Source: Persicaria tinctoria
Lineage: Eukaryota; Streptophyta; Magnoliopsida; Caryophyllales; Polygonaceae
Assembly: GCA_037127255.1 (NCBI GenBank)
Contig: JBANSL010000006.1
Location: 87,840,107 to 87,904,106, forward strand
Length of the DNA stretch: 64,000 nucleotides
Direction of reading: 5' to 3'
The notes under the pieces are model-generated. The model saw only the letters and a program-made list of their open reading frames with translations. It was not told where the DNA came from and did no database searches. The position numbers were made by a program, and so were the translations under genes. This document shows positions 20,001 to 33,950 of this stretch, one piece after another. The first letter of the stretch is position 1. The number at the start of each line of letters is the position of its first letter.

Positions 20001-23000
20001 ATATTTTACATAAAGTCCTGGGACGCTGGAGCTGGGCTCCGCGTCAGGCCTCTGATCGAATCTTCATTCTCAGAGACAATATTTTACATAAAGTCCTGGG
20101 ACACTAGAGCTGGGCTCCGCGTCAGGCCTCTGATTGAATCTGCATTCTCAGAGACGATATTTTACATAAAGTCCTAGGACGCTGGAGCTGGGCTCCGCGT
20201 CAGGCCTCTGATTGAATCTTCATTCTCAGAGACGATATTTTACATAAAGTCCTGGGACGCTGGAGCTGGGCTCCGCGTCAGGCCTCTGATCGAATCTTCA
20301 TTCTCAGAGACAATATTTTACATAAAGTCCTGGGACACTGGAGCTTGGCTCCGCGTCAGGCATCTGATCGAATCTGCATTCTCAGAGACGATATTTAGCA
20401 TAAAGTCCTGGGACACCGGAGCTGGGCTCCGCGTCAGGCCTCTGATCGAATCTTCATTCTCGGAGACGATATTTTACATAATGTCCTGGAACGCTGGAGC
20501 TTGGCTCCGAGTCAGGCCTCTGATTGAATCTGCATTCTCAGAGACGATATTTTACATAAAGTCATGGGACGCTGGAGCTGGGCTCCGCGTCAGGCCTCTG
20601 ATTGAATCTGTATTCTCAGAGACGATATTTTACATAAAGTCCTAGGACGCTGGAGCTGGGCTCCGCGTCAGGCCTCTGATTGAATCTGCATTCTCAGAGA
20701 CGATATTTTACATAAAGTCCTGGGACGCTGGAGCTGGGCTCCGCGTCAGGCCTCTGATCGAATCTTCATTCTCAGAGACAATATTTTACATAAAGTCCTG
20801 GGACACTAGAGCTTGGCTCCGCGTCAGGCATCTGATCGAATCTGCATTCTCAGAGACGATATTTTGCATAAAGTCCTGGGACACCGGAGCTGGGCTCCGC
20901 GTCAGGCCTCTGATCGAATCTTCATTCTCAGAGACAATATTTTACATAAAGTCCTGGGACGCTGGAGCTTGGCTCCGCATCAGGCCTCTGATCGAATCTG
21001 CATTCTCAGAGACGATATTTTACATAAAGTCCTGGGACACCGGAGCTGGGCTCCGCGTCAGGCCTCTGATCGAATCTCCATTCGCAGAGACGATATTTTA
21101 CATAAAGTCCTAGGACGCTGCAGCTGGGCTCCGCGTCAGGCCTCTGATCGAATCTGCATTCTCAGAGACGATATTTTACATAAAGTCCTGGGACGCTGGA
21201 GCTTGGCTGCGCGTCAGGCCTCTGATTGAATATGCATTCTCAGAGATGATATTTTACATAAAGTCATGGGACGCTGGAGCTAGGCTCCGCGTCAGGCCTC
21301 TGATCGAATCTGCATTCTCAGAGACGATATTTTACATAAAGTCCTAGGACGCTGGAGCTTGGCCCCGCGTCAGGCCTCTGATCGAATCTGCATTCTCAGA
21401 GACCACATTTTATATAAATTCCTGAGACGCTGGAGTTGGGCTCCGCGTCAGGCCTCTGATCGAATCTTCATTCTCGGAGACAATATTTTACATAATGTCC
21501 TGGAACGCTGGAGCTTGGCTCCGAGTCAGGCCTCTGATTGAATCTGCATTCTCAGAGACGATATTTTACATAAAGTCATGGGACGCTGGAGCTGGGCTCC
21601 GCGTCAGGCCTCTGATTGAATCTGCATTCTCAGAGACGATATTTTACATAAAGTCCTAGGACGCTGGAGCTGGGCTCCGCGTCAGGCCTCTGATTGAATC
21701 TGCATTCTCAGAGACGATATTTTACATAAAGTCCTGGGACGCTGGAGCTGGGCTCCGCGTCAGGCCTCTGATCGAATCTTCATTCTCAGAGACAATATTT
21801 TACATAAAGTCCTGGGACACTAGAGCTTGGCTCCGCGTCAGGCATCTGATCGAATCTGCATTCTCAGAGACGATATTTTGCATAAAGTCCTGGGACACCG
21901 GAGCTGGGCTCCGCGTCAGGCCTCTGATCGAATCTTCATTCTCAGAGACAATATTTTACATAAAGTCCTGGGACGCTGGAGCTTGGCTCCGCATCAGGCC
22001 TCTGATCGAATCTGCATTCTCAGAGACGATATTTTACATAAAGTCCTGGGACACCGGAGCTGGGCTCCGCGTCAGGCCTCTGATCGAATCTTCATTCTCA
22101 GAGACAATATTTTACATAAAGTCCTAGGACGCTGCAGCTGGGCTCCGCGTCAGGCCTCTGATCGAATCTGCATTCTCAGAGACGATATTTTACATAAAGT
22201 CCTGGGACGCTGGAGCTTGGCTGCGCGTCAGGCCTCTGATTGAATATGCATTCTCAGAGATGATATTTTACATAAAGTCATGGGACGCTGGAGCTAGGCT
22301 CCGCGTCAGGCCTCTGATCGAATCTGCATTCTCAGAGACGATATTTTACATAAAGTCCTAGGACGCTGGAGCTTGGCCCCGCGTCAGGCCTCTGATCGAA
22401 TCTGCATTCTCAGAGACCACATTTTATATAAATTCCTGAGACGCTGGAGTTAGGCTCCGCGTCAGGCCTCTGATCGAATCTTCATTCTCGGAGACAATAT
22501 TTTACATAATGTCCTGGAACGCTGGAGCTTGGCTCCGAGTCAGGCCTCTGATTGAATCTGCATTCTCAGAGACGATATTTTACATAAAGTCATGGGACGC
22601 TGGAGCTGGGCTCCGCGTCAGGCCTCTGATTGAATCTGCATTCTCAGAGACGATATTTTACATAAAGTCCTAGGACGCTGGAGCTGGGCTCCGCGTCAGG
22701 CCTCTGATTGAATCTGCATTCTCAGAGACGATATTTTACATAAAGTCCTGGGACGCTGGAGCTGGGCTCCGCGTCAGGCCTCTGATCGAATCTTCATTCT
22801 CAGAGACAATATTTTACATAAAGTCCTGGGACACTGGAGCTTGGCTCCGCGTCAGGCATCTGATCGAATCTGCATTCTCAGAGACGATATTTTACATAAA
22901 GTCCTGGGACGCTGGAGCTTGGCTGCGCGTCAGGCCTCTGATTGAATATGCATTCTCAGAGATGATATTTTACATAAAGTCATGGGACGCTGGAGCTAGG

Positions 23001-26000
23001 CTCCGCGTCAGGCCTCTGATCGAATCTGCATTCTCAGAGACGATATTTTACATAAAGTCCTAGGACGCTGGAGCTTGGCCCCGCGTCAGGCCTCTGATCG
23101 AATCTGCATTCTCAGAGACCACATTTTATATAAATTCCTGAGACGCTGGAGTTGGGCTCCGCGTCAGGCCTCTGATCGAATCTTCATTCTCGGAGACAAT
23201 ATTTTACATAATGTCCTGGAACGCTGGAGCTTGGCTCCGAGTCAGGCCTCTGATTGAATCTGCATTCTCAGAGACGATATTTTACATATGGTCATGGGAC
23301 GCTGGAGCTGGGCTCCGCGTCAGGCCTCTGATTGAATCTGTATTCTCAGAGACGATATTTTACATAAAGTCCTAGGACGCTGGAGCTGGGCTCCGCGTCA
23401 GGCCTCTGATTGAATCTGCATTCTCAAAGACGATATTTTACATAAAGTCCTGGGACGCTGGAGCTGGGCTCCGCGTTAGGCCTCTGATCGAATCTTCATT
23501 CTCAGAGACAATATTTTACATAAAGTCCTGGGACACTAGAGCTTGGCTCCGCGTCAGGCATCTGATCGAATCTGCATTCTCAGAGACGATATTTTGCATA
23601 AAGTCCTGGGACACCGGAGCTGGGCTCCGCGTCAGGCCTCTGATCGAATCTTCATTCTCAGAGACAATATTTTACATAAAGTCCTGGGACGCTGGAGCTT
23701 GGCTCCGCATCAGGCCTCTGATCGAATCTGCATTCTCAGAGACGATATTTTACATAAAGTCCTGGGACACCGGAGCTGGGCTCCGCGTCAGGCCTCTGAT
23801 CGAATCTCCATTCGCAGAGACGATATTTTACATAAAGTCCTAGGACGCTGCAGCTGGGCTCCGCGTCAGGCCTCTGATCGAATCTGCATTCTCAGAGACG
23901 ATATTTTACATAAAGTCCTGGGACGCTGGAGCTTGGCTCCGCGTCAGGCCTCTGATTGAATATGCATTCTCAGAGACGATATTTTACATAAAGTCATGGG
24001 ACGCTGGAGCTAGGCTCCGCGTCAGGCCTCTGATTGAATCTGCATTCTCAGAGACGATATTTTACATAAAGTCCTGGGACGCTGGTGTTGGGCTCCGCGT
24101 CAGGCCTCTGATCGAATCTGCATTCTCAGAGACAATATTTTATATAAATTCCTGAGACGCTGGAGCTGGGCTCCACGTCAGGCCTCTGATCGAATCTGCA
24201 TTCTCAGAGACAATATTTTACATAAAGTCCTGGGACAATGGAGCTTGGCTCCGCGTCAGGCTTCTAATCGAATCTGCATTCTCAGAGACGATATTTTACA
24301 TAAAGTCCTAGGACGCTGGAGCTGGGCTCCGCGTCAGGCCTCTGATCGAATCTGCATTCTCAGAGACGATATTTTACATAAAGTCCTAGGACGCTGGAGC
24401 TTGGCCCCGCGTCAGGCCTCTGATCGAATCTGCATTCTCAGAGACCACATTTTATATAAATTCCTGAGACGCTGGAGTTGGGCTCCGCGTCAGGCCTCTG
24501 ATCGAATCTTCATTCTCGGAGACAATATTTTACATAATGTCCTGGAACGCTGGAGCTTGGCTCCGAGTCAGGCCTCTGATTGAATCTGTATTCTCAGAGA
24601 CGATATTTTACATAAAGTCATGGGACGCTGGAGCTGGGCTCCGCGTCAGGCCTCTGATTGAATCTGCATTCTCAGAGACGATATTTTACATAAAGTCCTA
24701 GGACGCTGGAGCTGGGCTCCGCGTCAGGCCTCTGATTGAATCTGCATTCTCAGAGACGATATTTTACATAAAGTCCTGGGACGCTGGAGCTGGGCTCCGC
24801 GTCAGGCCTCTGATCGAATCTTCATTCTCAGAGACAATATTTTACATAAAGTCCTGGGACACTGGAGCTTGGCTCCGCGTCAGGCATCTGATCGAATCTG
24901 CATTCTCAGAGACGATATTTAGCATAAAGTCCTGGGACACCGGAGCTGGGCTCCGCGTCAGGCCTCTGATCGAATCTTCATTCTCGGAGACAATATTTTA
25001 CATAATGTCCTGGAACGCTGGAGCTTGGCTCCGAGTCAGGCCTCTGATTGAATCTGCATTCTCAGAGACGATATTTTACATAAAGTCATGGGACGCTGGA
25101 GCTGGGCTCCGCGTCAGGCCTCTGATTGAATCTGTATTCTCAGAGACGATATTTTACATAAAGTCCTAGGACGCTGGAGCTGGGCTCCGCGTCAGGCCTC
25201 TGATTGAATCTGCATTCTCAGAGACGATATTTTACATAAAGTCCTGGGACGCTGGAGCTGGGCTCCGCGTCAGGCCTCTGATCGAATCTTCATTCTCAGA
25301 GACAATATTTTACATAAAGTCCTGGGACACTAGAGCTTGGCTCCGCGTCAGGCATCTGATCGAATCTGCATTCTCAGAGACGATATTTTGCATAAAGTCC
25401 TGGGACACCGGAGCTGGGCTCCACGTCAGGCCTCTGATCGAATCTTCATTCTCAGAGACAATATTTTACATAAAGTCCTGGGACGCTGGAGCTTGGCTCC
25501 GCATCAGGCCTCTGATCGAATCTGCATTCTCAGAGACGATATTTTACATAAAGTCCTGGGACACCGGAGCTGGGCTCCGCGTCAGGCCTCTGATCGAATC
25601 TCCATTCGCAGAGACGATATTTTACATAAAGTTCTAGGACGCTGCAGCTGGGCTCCGCGTCAGGCCTCTGATCGAATCTGCATTCTCAGAGACGATATTT
25701 TACATAAAGTCCTAGGACGCTGCAGCTGGGCTCCGCGTCAGGCCTCTGATCGAATCTGCATTCTCAGAGACGATATTTTACATAAAGTCCTGGGACGCTG
25801 GAGCTTGGCTGCGCGTCAGGCCTCTGATTGAATATGCATTCTCAGAGATGATATTTTACATAAAGTCATGGGACGCTGGAGCTAGGCTCCGCGTCAGGCC
25901 TCTGATCGAATCTGCATTCTCAGAGACGATATTTTACATAAAGTCCTAGGACGCTGGAGCTTGGCCCCGCGTCAGGCCTCTGATCGAATCTGCATTCTCA

Positions 26001-29000
26001 GAGACCACATTTTATATAAATTCCTGAGACGCTGGAGTTGGGCTCCGCGTCAGGCCTCTGATCGAATCTTCATTCTCGGAGACAATATTTTACATAATGT
26101 CCTGGAACGCTGGAGCTTGGCTCCGAGTCAGGCCTCTGATTGAATCTGCATTCTCAGAGACGATATTTTACATAAAGTCATGGGACGTTGGAGCTGGGCT
26201 CCGCGTCAGGCCTCTGATTGAATCTGCATTCTCAGAGACGATATTTTACATAAAGTCCTAGGACGCTGGAGCTGGGCTCCGCGTCAGGCCTCTGATTGAA
26301 TCTGCATTCTCAGAGACGATATTTTACATAAAGTCCTGGGACGCTGGAGCTGGGCTCCGCGTCAGGCCTCTGATCGAATCTTCATTCTCAGAGACAATAT
26401 TTTACATAAAGTCCTGGGACACTGGAGCTTGGCTCCGCGTCAGGCATCTGATCGAATCTGCATTCTCAGAGACGATATTTTGCATAAAGTCCTGGGACAC
26501 CGGAGCTATGCTCCGCGTCAGGCCTCTGATCGAATCTTCATTCTCAGAGACAATATTTTACATAAAGTCCTGGGACGCTGGAGCTTGGCTCCGCATCAGG
26601 CCTCTGATCGAATCTGCATTCTCAGAGACGATATTTTACATAAAGTCCTGGGACACCGGAGCTGGGCTCCGCGTCAGGCCTCTGATCGAATCTCCATTCT
26701 CAGAGATGATATTTTACATAAAGTCCTAGGACGCTGCAGCTGCGCTCCGCGTCAGGCCTCTGATCGAATCTGCATTCTCAGAGACGATATTTTACATAAA
26801 GTCCTGGGACGCTGGAGCTTGGCTCCGCGTCAGGCCTCTGATTGAATATGCATTCTCAGAGACGATATTTTACATAAAGTCATGGGACGCTGGAGCTAGG
26901 CTCCGCGTCAGGCCTCTGATTGAATCTGCATTCTCAGAGACGATATTTTACATAAAGTCCTGGGACGCTGGTGTTGGGCTCCGCGTCAGGCCTCTGATCG
27001 AATCTGCATTCTCAGAGACAATATTTTATATAAATTCCTGAGACGCTGGAGCTGGGCTCCACGTCAGGCCTCTGATCGAATCTGCATTCTCAGAGACAAT
27101 ATTTTACATAAAGTCCTGGGACAATGGAGCTTGGCTCCGCGTCAGGCTTCTAATCGAATCTGCATTCTCAGAGACGATATTTTACATAAAGTCCTAGGAC
27201 GCTGGAGCTGGGCTCCGCGTCAGGCCTCTGATCGAATCTGCATTCTCAGAGACGATATTTTACATAAAGTCCTAGGACGCTGGAGCTTGGCCCCGCGTCA
27301 GGCCTCTGATCGAATCTGCATTCTCAGAGACCACATTTTATATAAATTCCTGAGACGCTGGAGTTGGGCTCCGCGTCAGGCCTCTGATCGAATCTTCATT
27401 CTCGGAGACAATATTTTACATAATGTCCTGGAACGCTGGAGCTTGGCTCCGAGTCAGGCCTCTGATTGAATCTGTATTCTCAGAGACGATATTTTACATA
27501 AAGTCATGGGACGCTGGAGCTGGGCTCCGCGTCAGGCCTCTGATTGAATCTGCATTCTCAGAGACGATATTTTACATAAAGTCCTAGGACGCTGGAGCTG
27601 GGCTCCGCGTCAGGCCTCTGATTGAATCTGCATTCTCAGAGACGATATTTTACATAAAGTCCTGGGACGCTGGAGCTGGGCTCCGCGTCAGGCCTCTGAT
27701 CGAATCTTCATTCTCAGAGACAATATTTTACATAAAGTCCTGGGACACTGGAGCTTGGCTCCGCGTCAGGCATCTGATCGAATCTGCATTCTCAGAGACG
27801 ATATTTAGCATAAAGTCCTGGGACACCGGAGCTGGGCTCCGCGTCAGTCCTCTGATCGAATCTTCATTCTCGGAGACAATATTTTACATAATGTCCTGGA
27901 ACGCTGGAGCTTGGGTCCGAGTCAGGCCTCTGATTGAATCTGCATTCTCAGAGACGATATTTTACATAAAGTCATGGGACGCTGGAGCTGGGCTCCGCGT
28001 CAGGCCTCTGATTGAATCTGTATTCTCAGAGACGATATTTTACATAAAGTCCTAGGACGCTGGAGCTGGGCTCCGCGTCAGGCCTCTGATTGAATCTGCA
28101 TTCTCAGAGACAATATTTTACATAAAGTCCTGGGACGCTGGAGCTGGGCTCCGCGTCAGGCCTCTGATCGAATCTTCATTCTCAGAGACAATATTTTACA
28201 TAAAGTCCTGGGACACTAGAGCTTGGCTCCGCGTCAGGCATCTGATCGAATCTGCATTCTCAGAGACGATATTTTGCATAAAGTCCTGGGACACCGGAGC
28301 TGGGCTCCACGTCAGGCCTCTGATCGAATCTTCATTCTCAGAGACAATATTTTACATAAAGTCCTGGGACGCTGGAGCTTGGCTCTGCATCAGGCCTCTG
28401 ATCGAATCTGCATTCTCAGAGACGATATTTTACATAAAGTCCTGGGACACCGGAGCTGGGCTCCTCGTCAGGCCTCTGATCGAATCTCCATTCGCAGAGA
28501 CGATATTTTACATAAAGTCCTAGGACGCTGCAGCTGGGCTCCGCGTCAGGCCTCTGATCGAATCTGCATTCTCAGAGACGATATTTTACATAAAGTCCTA
28601 GGACGCTGCAGCTGGGCTCCGCGTCAGGCCTCTGATTGAATCTGCATTCTCAGAGACGATATTTTACATATGGTCATGGGACGCTGGAGCTGGGCTCCGC
28701 GTCAGGCCTCTGATTGAATCTGTATTCTCAGAGACGATATTTTACATAAAGTCCTAGGACGCTGGAGCTGGGCTCCGCGTCAGGCCTCTGATTGAATCTG
28801 CATTCTCAAAGACGATATTTTACATAAAGTCCTGGGACGCTGGAGCTGGGCTCCGCGTTAGGCCTCTGATCGAATCTTCATTCTCAGAGACAATATTTTA
28901 CATAAAGTCCTGGGACACTAGAGCTTGGCTCCGCGTCAGGCATCTGATCGAATCTGCATTCTCAGAGACGATATTTTGCATAAAGTCCTGGGACACCGGA

Positions 29001-32000
29001 GCTGGGCTCCGCGTCAGGCCTCTGATCGAATCTTCATTCTCAGAGACAATATTTTACATAAAGTCCTGGGACGCTGGAGCTTGGCTCCGCATCAGGCCTC
29101 TGATCGAATCTGCATTCTCAGAGACGATATTTTACATAAAGTCCTGGGACACCGGAGCTGGGCTCCGCGTCAGGCCTCTGATCGAATCTCCATTCGCAGA
29201 GACGATATTTTACATAAAGTCCTAGGACGCTGCAGCTGGGCTCCGCGTCAGGCCTCTGATCGAATCTGCATTCTCAGAGACGATATTTTACATAAAGTCC
29301 TGGGACGCTGGAGCTTGGCTCCGCGTCAGGCCTCTGATTGAATATGCATTCTCAGAGACGATATTTTACATAAAGTCATGGGACGCTGGAGCTAGGCTCC
29401 GCGTCAGGCCTCTGATTGAATCTGCATTCTCAGAGACGATATTTTACATAAAGTCCTGGGACGCTGGTGTTGGGCTCCGCGTCAGGCCTCTGATCGAATC
29501 TGCATTCTCAGAGACAATATTTTATATAAATTCCTGAGACGCTAGAGCTGGGCTCCACGTCAGGCCTCTGATCGAATCTGCATTCTCAGAGACAATATTT
29601 TACATAAAGTCCTGGGACAATGGAGCTTGGCTCCGCGTCAGGCTTCTAATCGAATCTGCATTCTAAGAGACGATATTTTACATAAAGTCCTAGGACGCTG
29701 GAGCTGGGCTCCGCGTCAGGCCTCTGATCGAATCTGCATTCTCAGAGACGATATTTTACATAAAGTCCTAGGACGCTGGAGCTTGGCCCCGCGTCAGGCC
29801 TCTGATCGAATCTGCATTCTCAGAGACCACATTTTATATAAATTCCTGAGACGCTGGAGTTGGGCTCCGCGTCAGGCCTCTGATCGAATCTTCATTCTCG
29901 GAGACAATATTTTACATAATGTCCTGGAACGCTGGAGCTTGGCTCCGAGTCAGGCCTCTGATTGAATCTGTATTCTCAGAGACGATATTTTACATAAAGT
30001 CATGGGACGCTGGAGCTGGGCTCCGCGTCAGGCCTCTGATTGAATCTGCATTCTCAGAGACGATATTTTACATAAAGTCCTAGGACGCTGGAGCTGGGCT
30101 CCGCGTCAGGCCTCTGATTGAATCTGCATTCTCAGTGACGATATTTTACATAAAGTCCTGGGACGCTGGAGCTGGGCTCCGCGTCAGGCCTCTGATCGAA
30201 TCTTCATTCTCAGAGACAATATTTTACATAAAGTCCTGGGACACTGGAGCTTGGCTCCGCGTCAGGCATCTGATCGAATCTGCATTCTCAGAGACGATAT
30301 TTAGCATAAAGTCCTGGGACACCGGAGCTGGGCTCCGCGTCAGGCCTCTGATCGAATCTTCATTCTCGGAGACAATATTTTACATAATGTCCTGGAACAC
30401 TGGAGCTTGGCTCCGAGTCAGGCCTCTGATTGAATCTGCATTCTCAGAGACGATATTTTACATAAAGTCATGGGACGCTGGAGCTGGGCTCCGCGTCAGG
30501 CCTCTGATTGAATCTGTATTCTCAGAGACGATATTTTACATAAAGTCCTAGGACGCTGGAGCTGGGCTCCGCGTCAGGCCTCTGATTGAATCTGCATTCT
30601 CAGAGACGATATTTTACATAAAGTCCTGGGACGCTGGAGCTGGGCTCCGCGTCAGGCCTCTGATCGAATCTTCATTCTCAGAGACAATATTTTACATAAA
30701 GTCCTGGGACACTAGAGCTTGGCTCCGCGTCAGGCATCTGATCGAATCTGCATTCTCAGAGACGATATTTTGCATAAAGTCCTGGGACACCGGAGCTGGG
30801 CTCCACGTCAGGCCTCTGATCGAATCTTCATTCTCAGAGACAATATTTTACATAAAGTCCTGGGACGCTGGAGCTTGGCTCCGCATCAGGCCTCTGATCG
30901 AATCTGCATTCTCAGAGACGATATTTTACATAAAGTCCTGGGACACCGGAGCTGGGCTCCGCGTCAGGCCTCTGATCCAATCTCCATTCGCAGAGACGAT
31001 ATTTTACATAAAGTCCTAGGACGCTGCAGCTGGGCTCCGCGTCAGGCCTCTGATCGAATCTGCATTCTCAGAGACGATATTTTACATAAAGTCCTGGGAC
31101 GCTGGAGCTTGGCTGCGCGTCAGGACTCTGATTGAATATGCATTCTCAGAGATGATATTTTACATAAAGTCATGGGACGCTGGAGCTAGGCTCCGCGTCA
31201 GGCCTCTGATCGAATCTGCATTCTCAGAGACGATATTTTACATAAAGTCCTAGGACGCTGGAGCTTGGCCCCGCGTCAGGCCTCTGATCGAATCTGCATT
31301 CTCAGAGACCACATTTTATATAAATTCCTGAGACGCTGGAGTTGGGCTCCGCGTCAGGCCTCTGATCGAATCTTCATTCTCGGAGACAATATTTTACATA
31401 ATGTCCTGGAACGCTGGAGCTTGGCTCCGAGTCAGGCCTCTGATTGAATCTGCATTCTCAGAGACGATATTTTACATAAAGTCATGGGACGTTGGAGCTG
31501 GGCTCCGCGTCAGGCCTCTGATTGAATCTGCATTCTCAGAGACGATATTTTACATAAAGTCCTAGGACGCTGGAGCTGGGCTCCGCGTCAGGCCTCTGAT
31601 TGAATCTGCATTCTCAGAGACGATATTTTACATAAAGTCCTGGGACGCTGGAGCTGGGCTCCGCGTCAGGCCTCTGATCGAATCTTCATTCTCAGAGACA
31701 ATATTTTACATAAAGTCCTGGGACACTGGAGCTTGGCTCCGCGTCAGGCATCTGATCGAATCTGCATTCTCAGAGACGATATTTTGCATAAAGTCCTGGG
31801 ACACCGGAGCTATGCTCCGCGTCAGGCCTCTGATCGAATCTTCATTCTCAGAGACAATATTTTACATAAAGTCCTGGGACGCTGGAGCTTGGCTCCGCAT
31901 CAGGCCTCTGATCGAATCTGCATTCTCAGAGACGATATTTTACATAAAGTCCTGGGACACCGGAGCTGGGCTCCGCGTCAGGCCTCTGATCGAATCTCCA

Positions 32001-33950
32001 TTCTCAGAGATGATATTTTACATAAAGTCCTAGGACGCTGCAGCTGCGCTCCGCGTCAGGCCTCTGATCGAATCTGCATTCTCAGAGACGATATTTTACA
32101 TAAAGTCCTGGGACGCTGGAGCTTGGCTCCGCGTCAGGCCTCTGATTGAATATGCATTCTCAGAGACGATATTTTACATAAAGTCATGGGACGCTGGAGC
32201 TAGGCTCCGCGTCAGGCCTCTGATTGAATCTGCATTCCCAGAGACGATATTTTACATAAAGTCCTGGGACGCTGGTGCTGGGCTCCGCGTCAGGCCTCTG
32301 ATCGAATCTGCATTCTCAGAGACAATATTTTATATAAATTCCTGAGACGCTGGAGCTGGGCTCCACGTCAGGCCTCTGATCGAATCTGCATTCTCAGAGA
32401 CAATATTTTACATAAAGTCCTGGGACAATAGAGCTTGGCTCCGCGTCAGGCTTCTAATCGAATCTGCATTCTCAGAGACGATATTTTACATAAAGTCCTA
32501 GGACGCTGGAGCTAGGCTCCGCGTCAGGCCTCTGATCGAATCTGCATTCTCAGAGACGATATTTTACATAAAGTCCTAGGACGCTGGAGCTTGGCCCCGC
32601 GTCAGGCCTCTGATCGAATCTGCATTCTCAGAGACCACATTTTATATAAATTCCTGAGACGCTGGAGTTGGGCTCCGCGTCAGGCCTCTGATCGAATCTT
32701 CATTCTCGGAGACAATATTTTACATAATGTCCTGGAACGCTGGAGCTTGGCTCCGAGTCAGGCCTCTGATTGAATCTGCATTCTCAGAGACGATATTTTA
32801 CATAAAGTCATGGGACGCTGGAGCTGGGCTCCGCGTCAGGCCTCTGATTGAATCTGCATTCTCAGAGACGATATTTTACATAAAGTCCTAGGACGCTGGA
32901 GCTGGGCTCCGCGTCAGGCCTCTGATTGAATCTGCATTCTCAGAGACGATATTTTACATAAAGTCCTGGGACGCTGGAGCTGGGCTCCGCGTCAGGCCTC
33001 TGATCGAATCTTCATTCTCAGAGACAATATTTTACATAAAGTCCTGGGACACTGGAGCTTGGCTCCGCGTCAGGCATCTGATCGAATCTGCATTCTCAGA
33101 GACGATATTTTGCATAAAGTCCTGGGACACCGGAGCTATGCTCCGCGTCAGGCCTCTGATCGAATCTTCATTCTCAGAGACAATATTTTACATAAAGTCC
33201 TGGGACGCTGGAGCTTGGCTCCGCATCAGGCCTCTGATCGAATCTGCATTCTCAGAGACGATATTTTACATAAAGTCCTGGGACACCGGAGCTGGGCTCC
33301 GCGTCAGGCCTCTGATCGAATCTCCATTCTCAGAGATGATATTTTACATAAAGTCCTAGGACGCTGCAGCTGCGCTCCGCGTCAGGCCTCTGATCGAATC
33401 TGCATTCTCAGAGACGATATTTTACATAAAGTCCTGGGACGCTGGAGCTTGGCTCCGCGTCAGGCCTCTGATTGAATATGCATTCTCAGAGACGATATTT
33501 TACATAAAGTCATGGGACGCTGGAGCTAGGCTCCGCGTCAGGCCTCTGATTGAATCTGCATTCCCAGAGACGATATTTTACATAAAGTCCTGGGACGCTG
33601 GTGCTGGGCTCCGCGTCAGGCCTCTGATCGAATCTGCATTCTCAGAGACAATATTTTATATAAATTCCTGAGACGCTGGAGCTGGGCTCCACGTCAGGCC
33701 TCTGATCGAATCTGCATTCTCAGAGACAATATTTTACATAAAGTCCTGGGACAATGGAGCTTGGCTCCGCGTCAGGCTTCTAATCGAATCTGCATTCTCA
33801 GAGACGATATTTTACATAAAGTCCTAGGACACTGGAGCTGGGCTCCGCGTCAGGCCTCTGATCGAATCTGCATTCTCAGAGACGATATTTTACATAAAGT
33901 CCTAGGACGCTGGAGCTTGGCCCCGCGTCAGGCCTCTGATCGAATCTAAA
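14050..33950 (+). repeat. Array domain 2: blocks marked by GACACCGG, TCGGAGACAAT and CATTCGCAGAG units
   Basis: This domain is dominated by recurring blocks of diagnostic units: GCATAAAG with GGACACCGG, CATTCGCAGAG with GACGCTGCAGC, GACCACATTTT, and TCGGAGACAAT with CATAATGTCC. The same block start (TTGGCTCCGCGTCAGGCATC in a GACACTAGAGC or GACACTGGAGC context) recurs at 14339, 16133, 19097, 20813, 21827, 23543, 25337, 26429, 28223, 28925, 30719, 31733 and 33059. Spacings are 23, 38, 22, 13, 22, 23, 14, 23, 9, 23, 13 and 17 units. All spacings are whole multiples of 78, so block length varies but register never does. Confidence 0.7.
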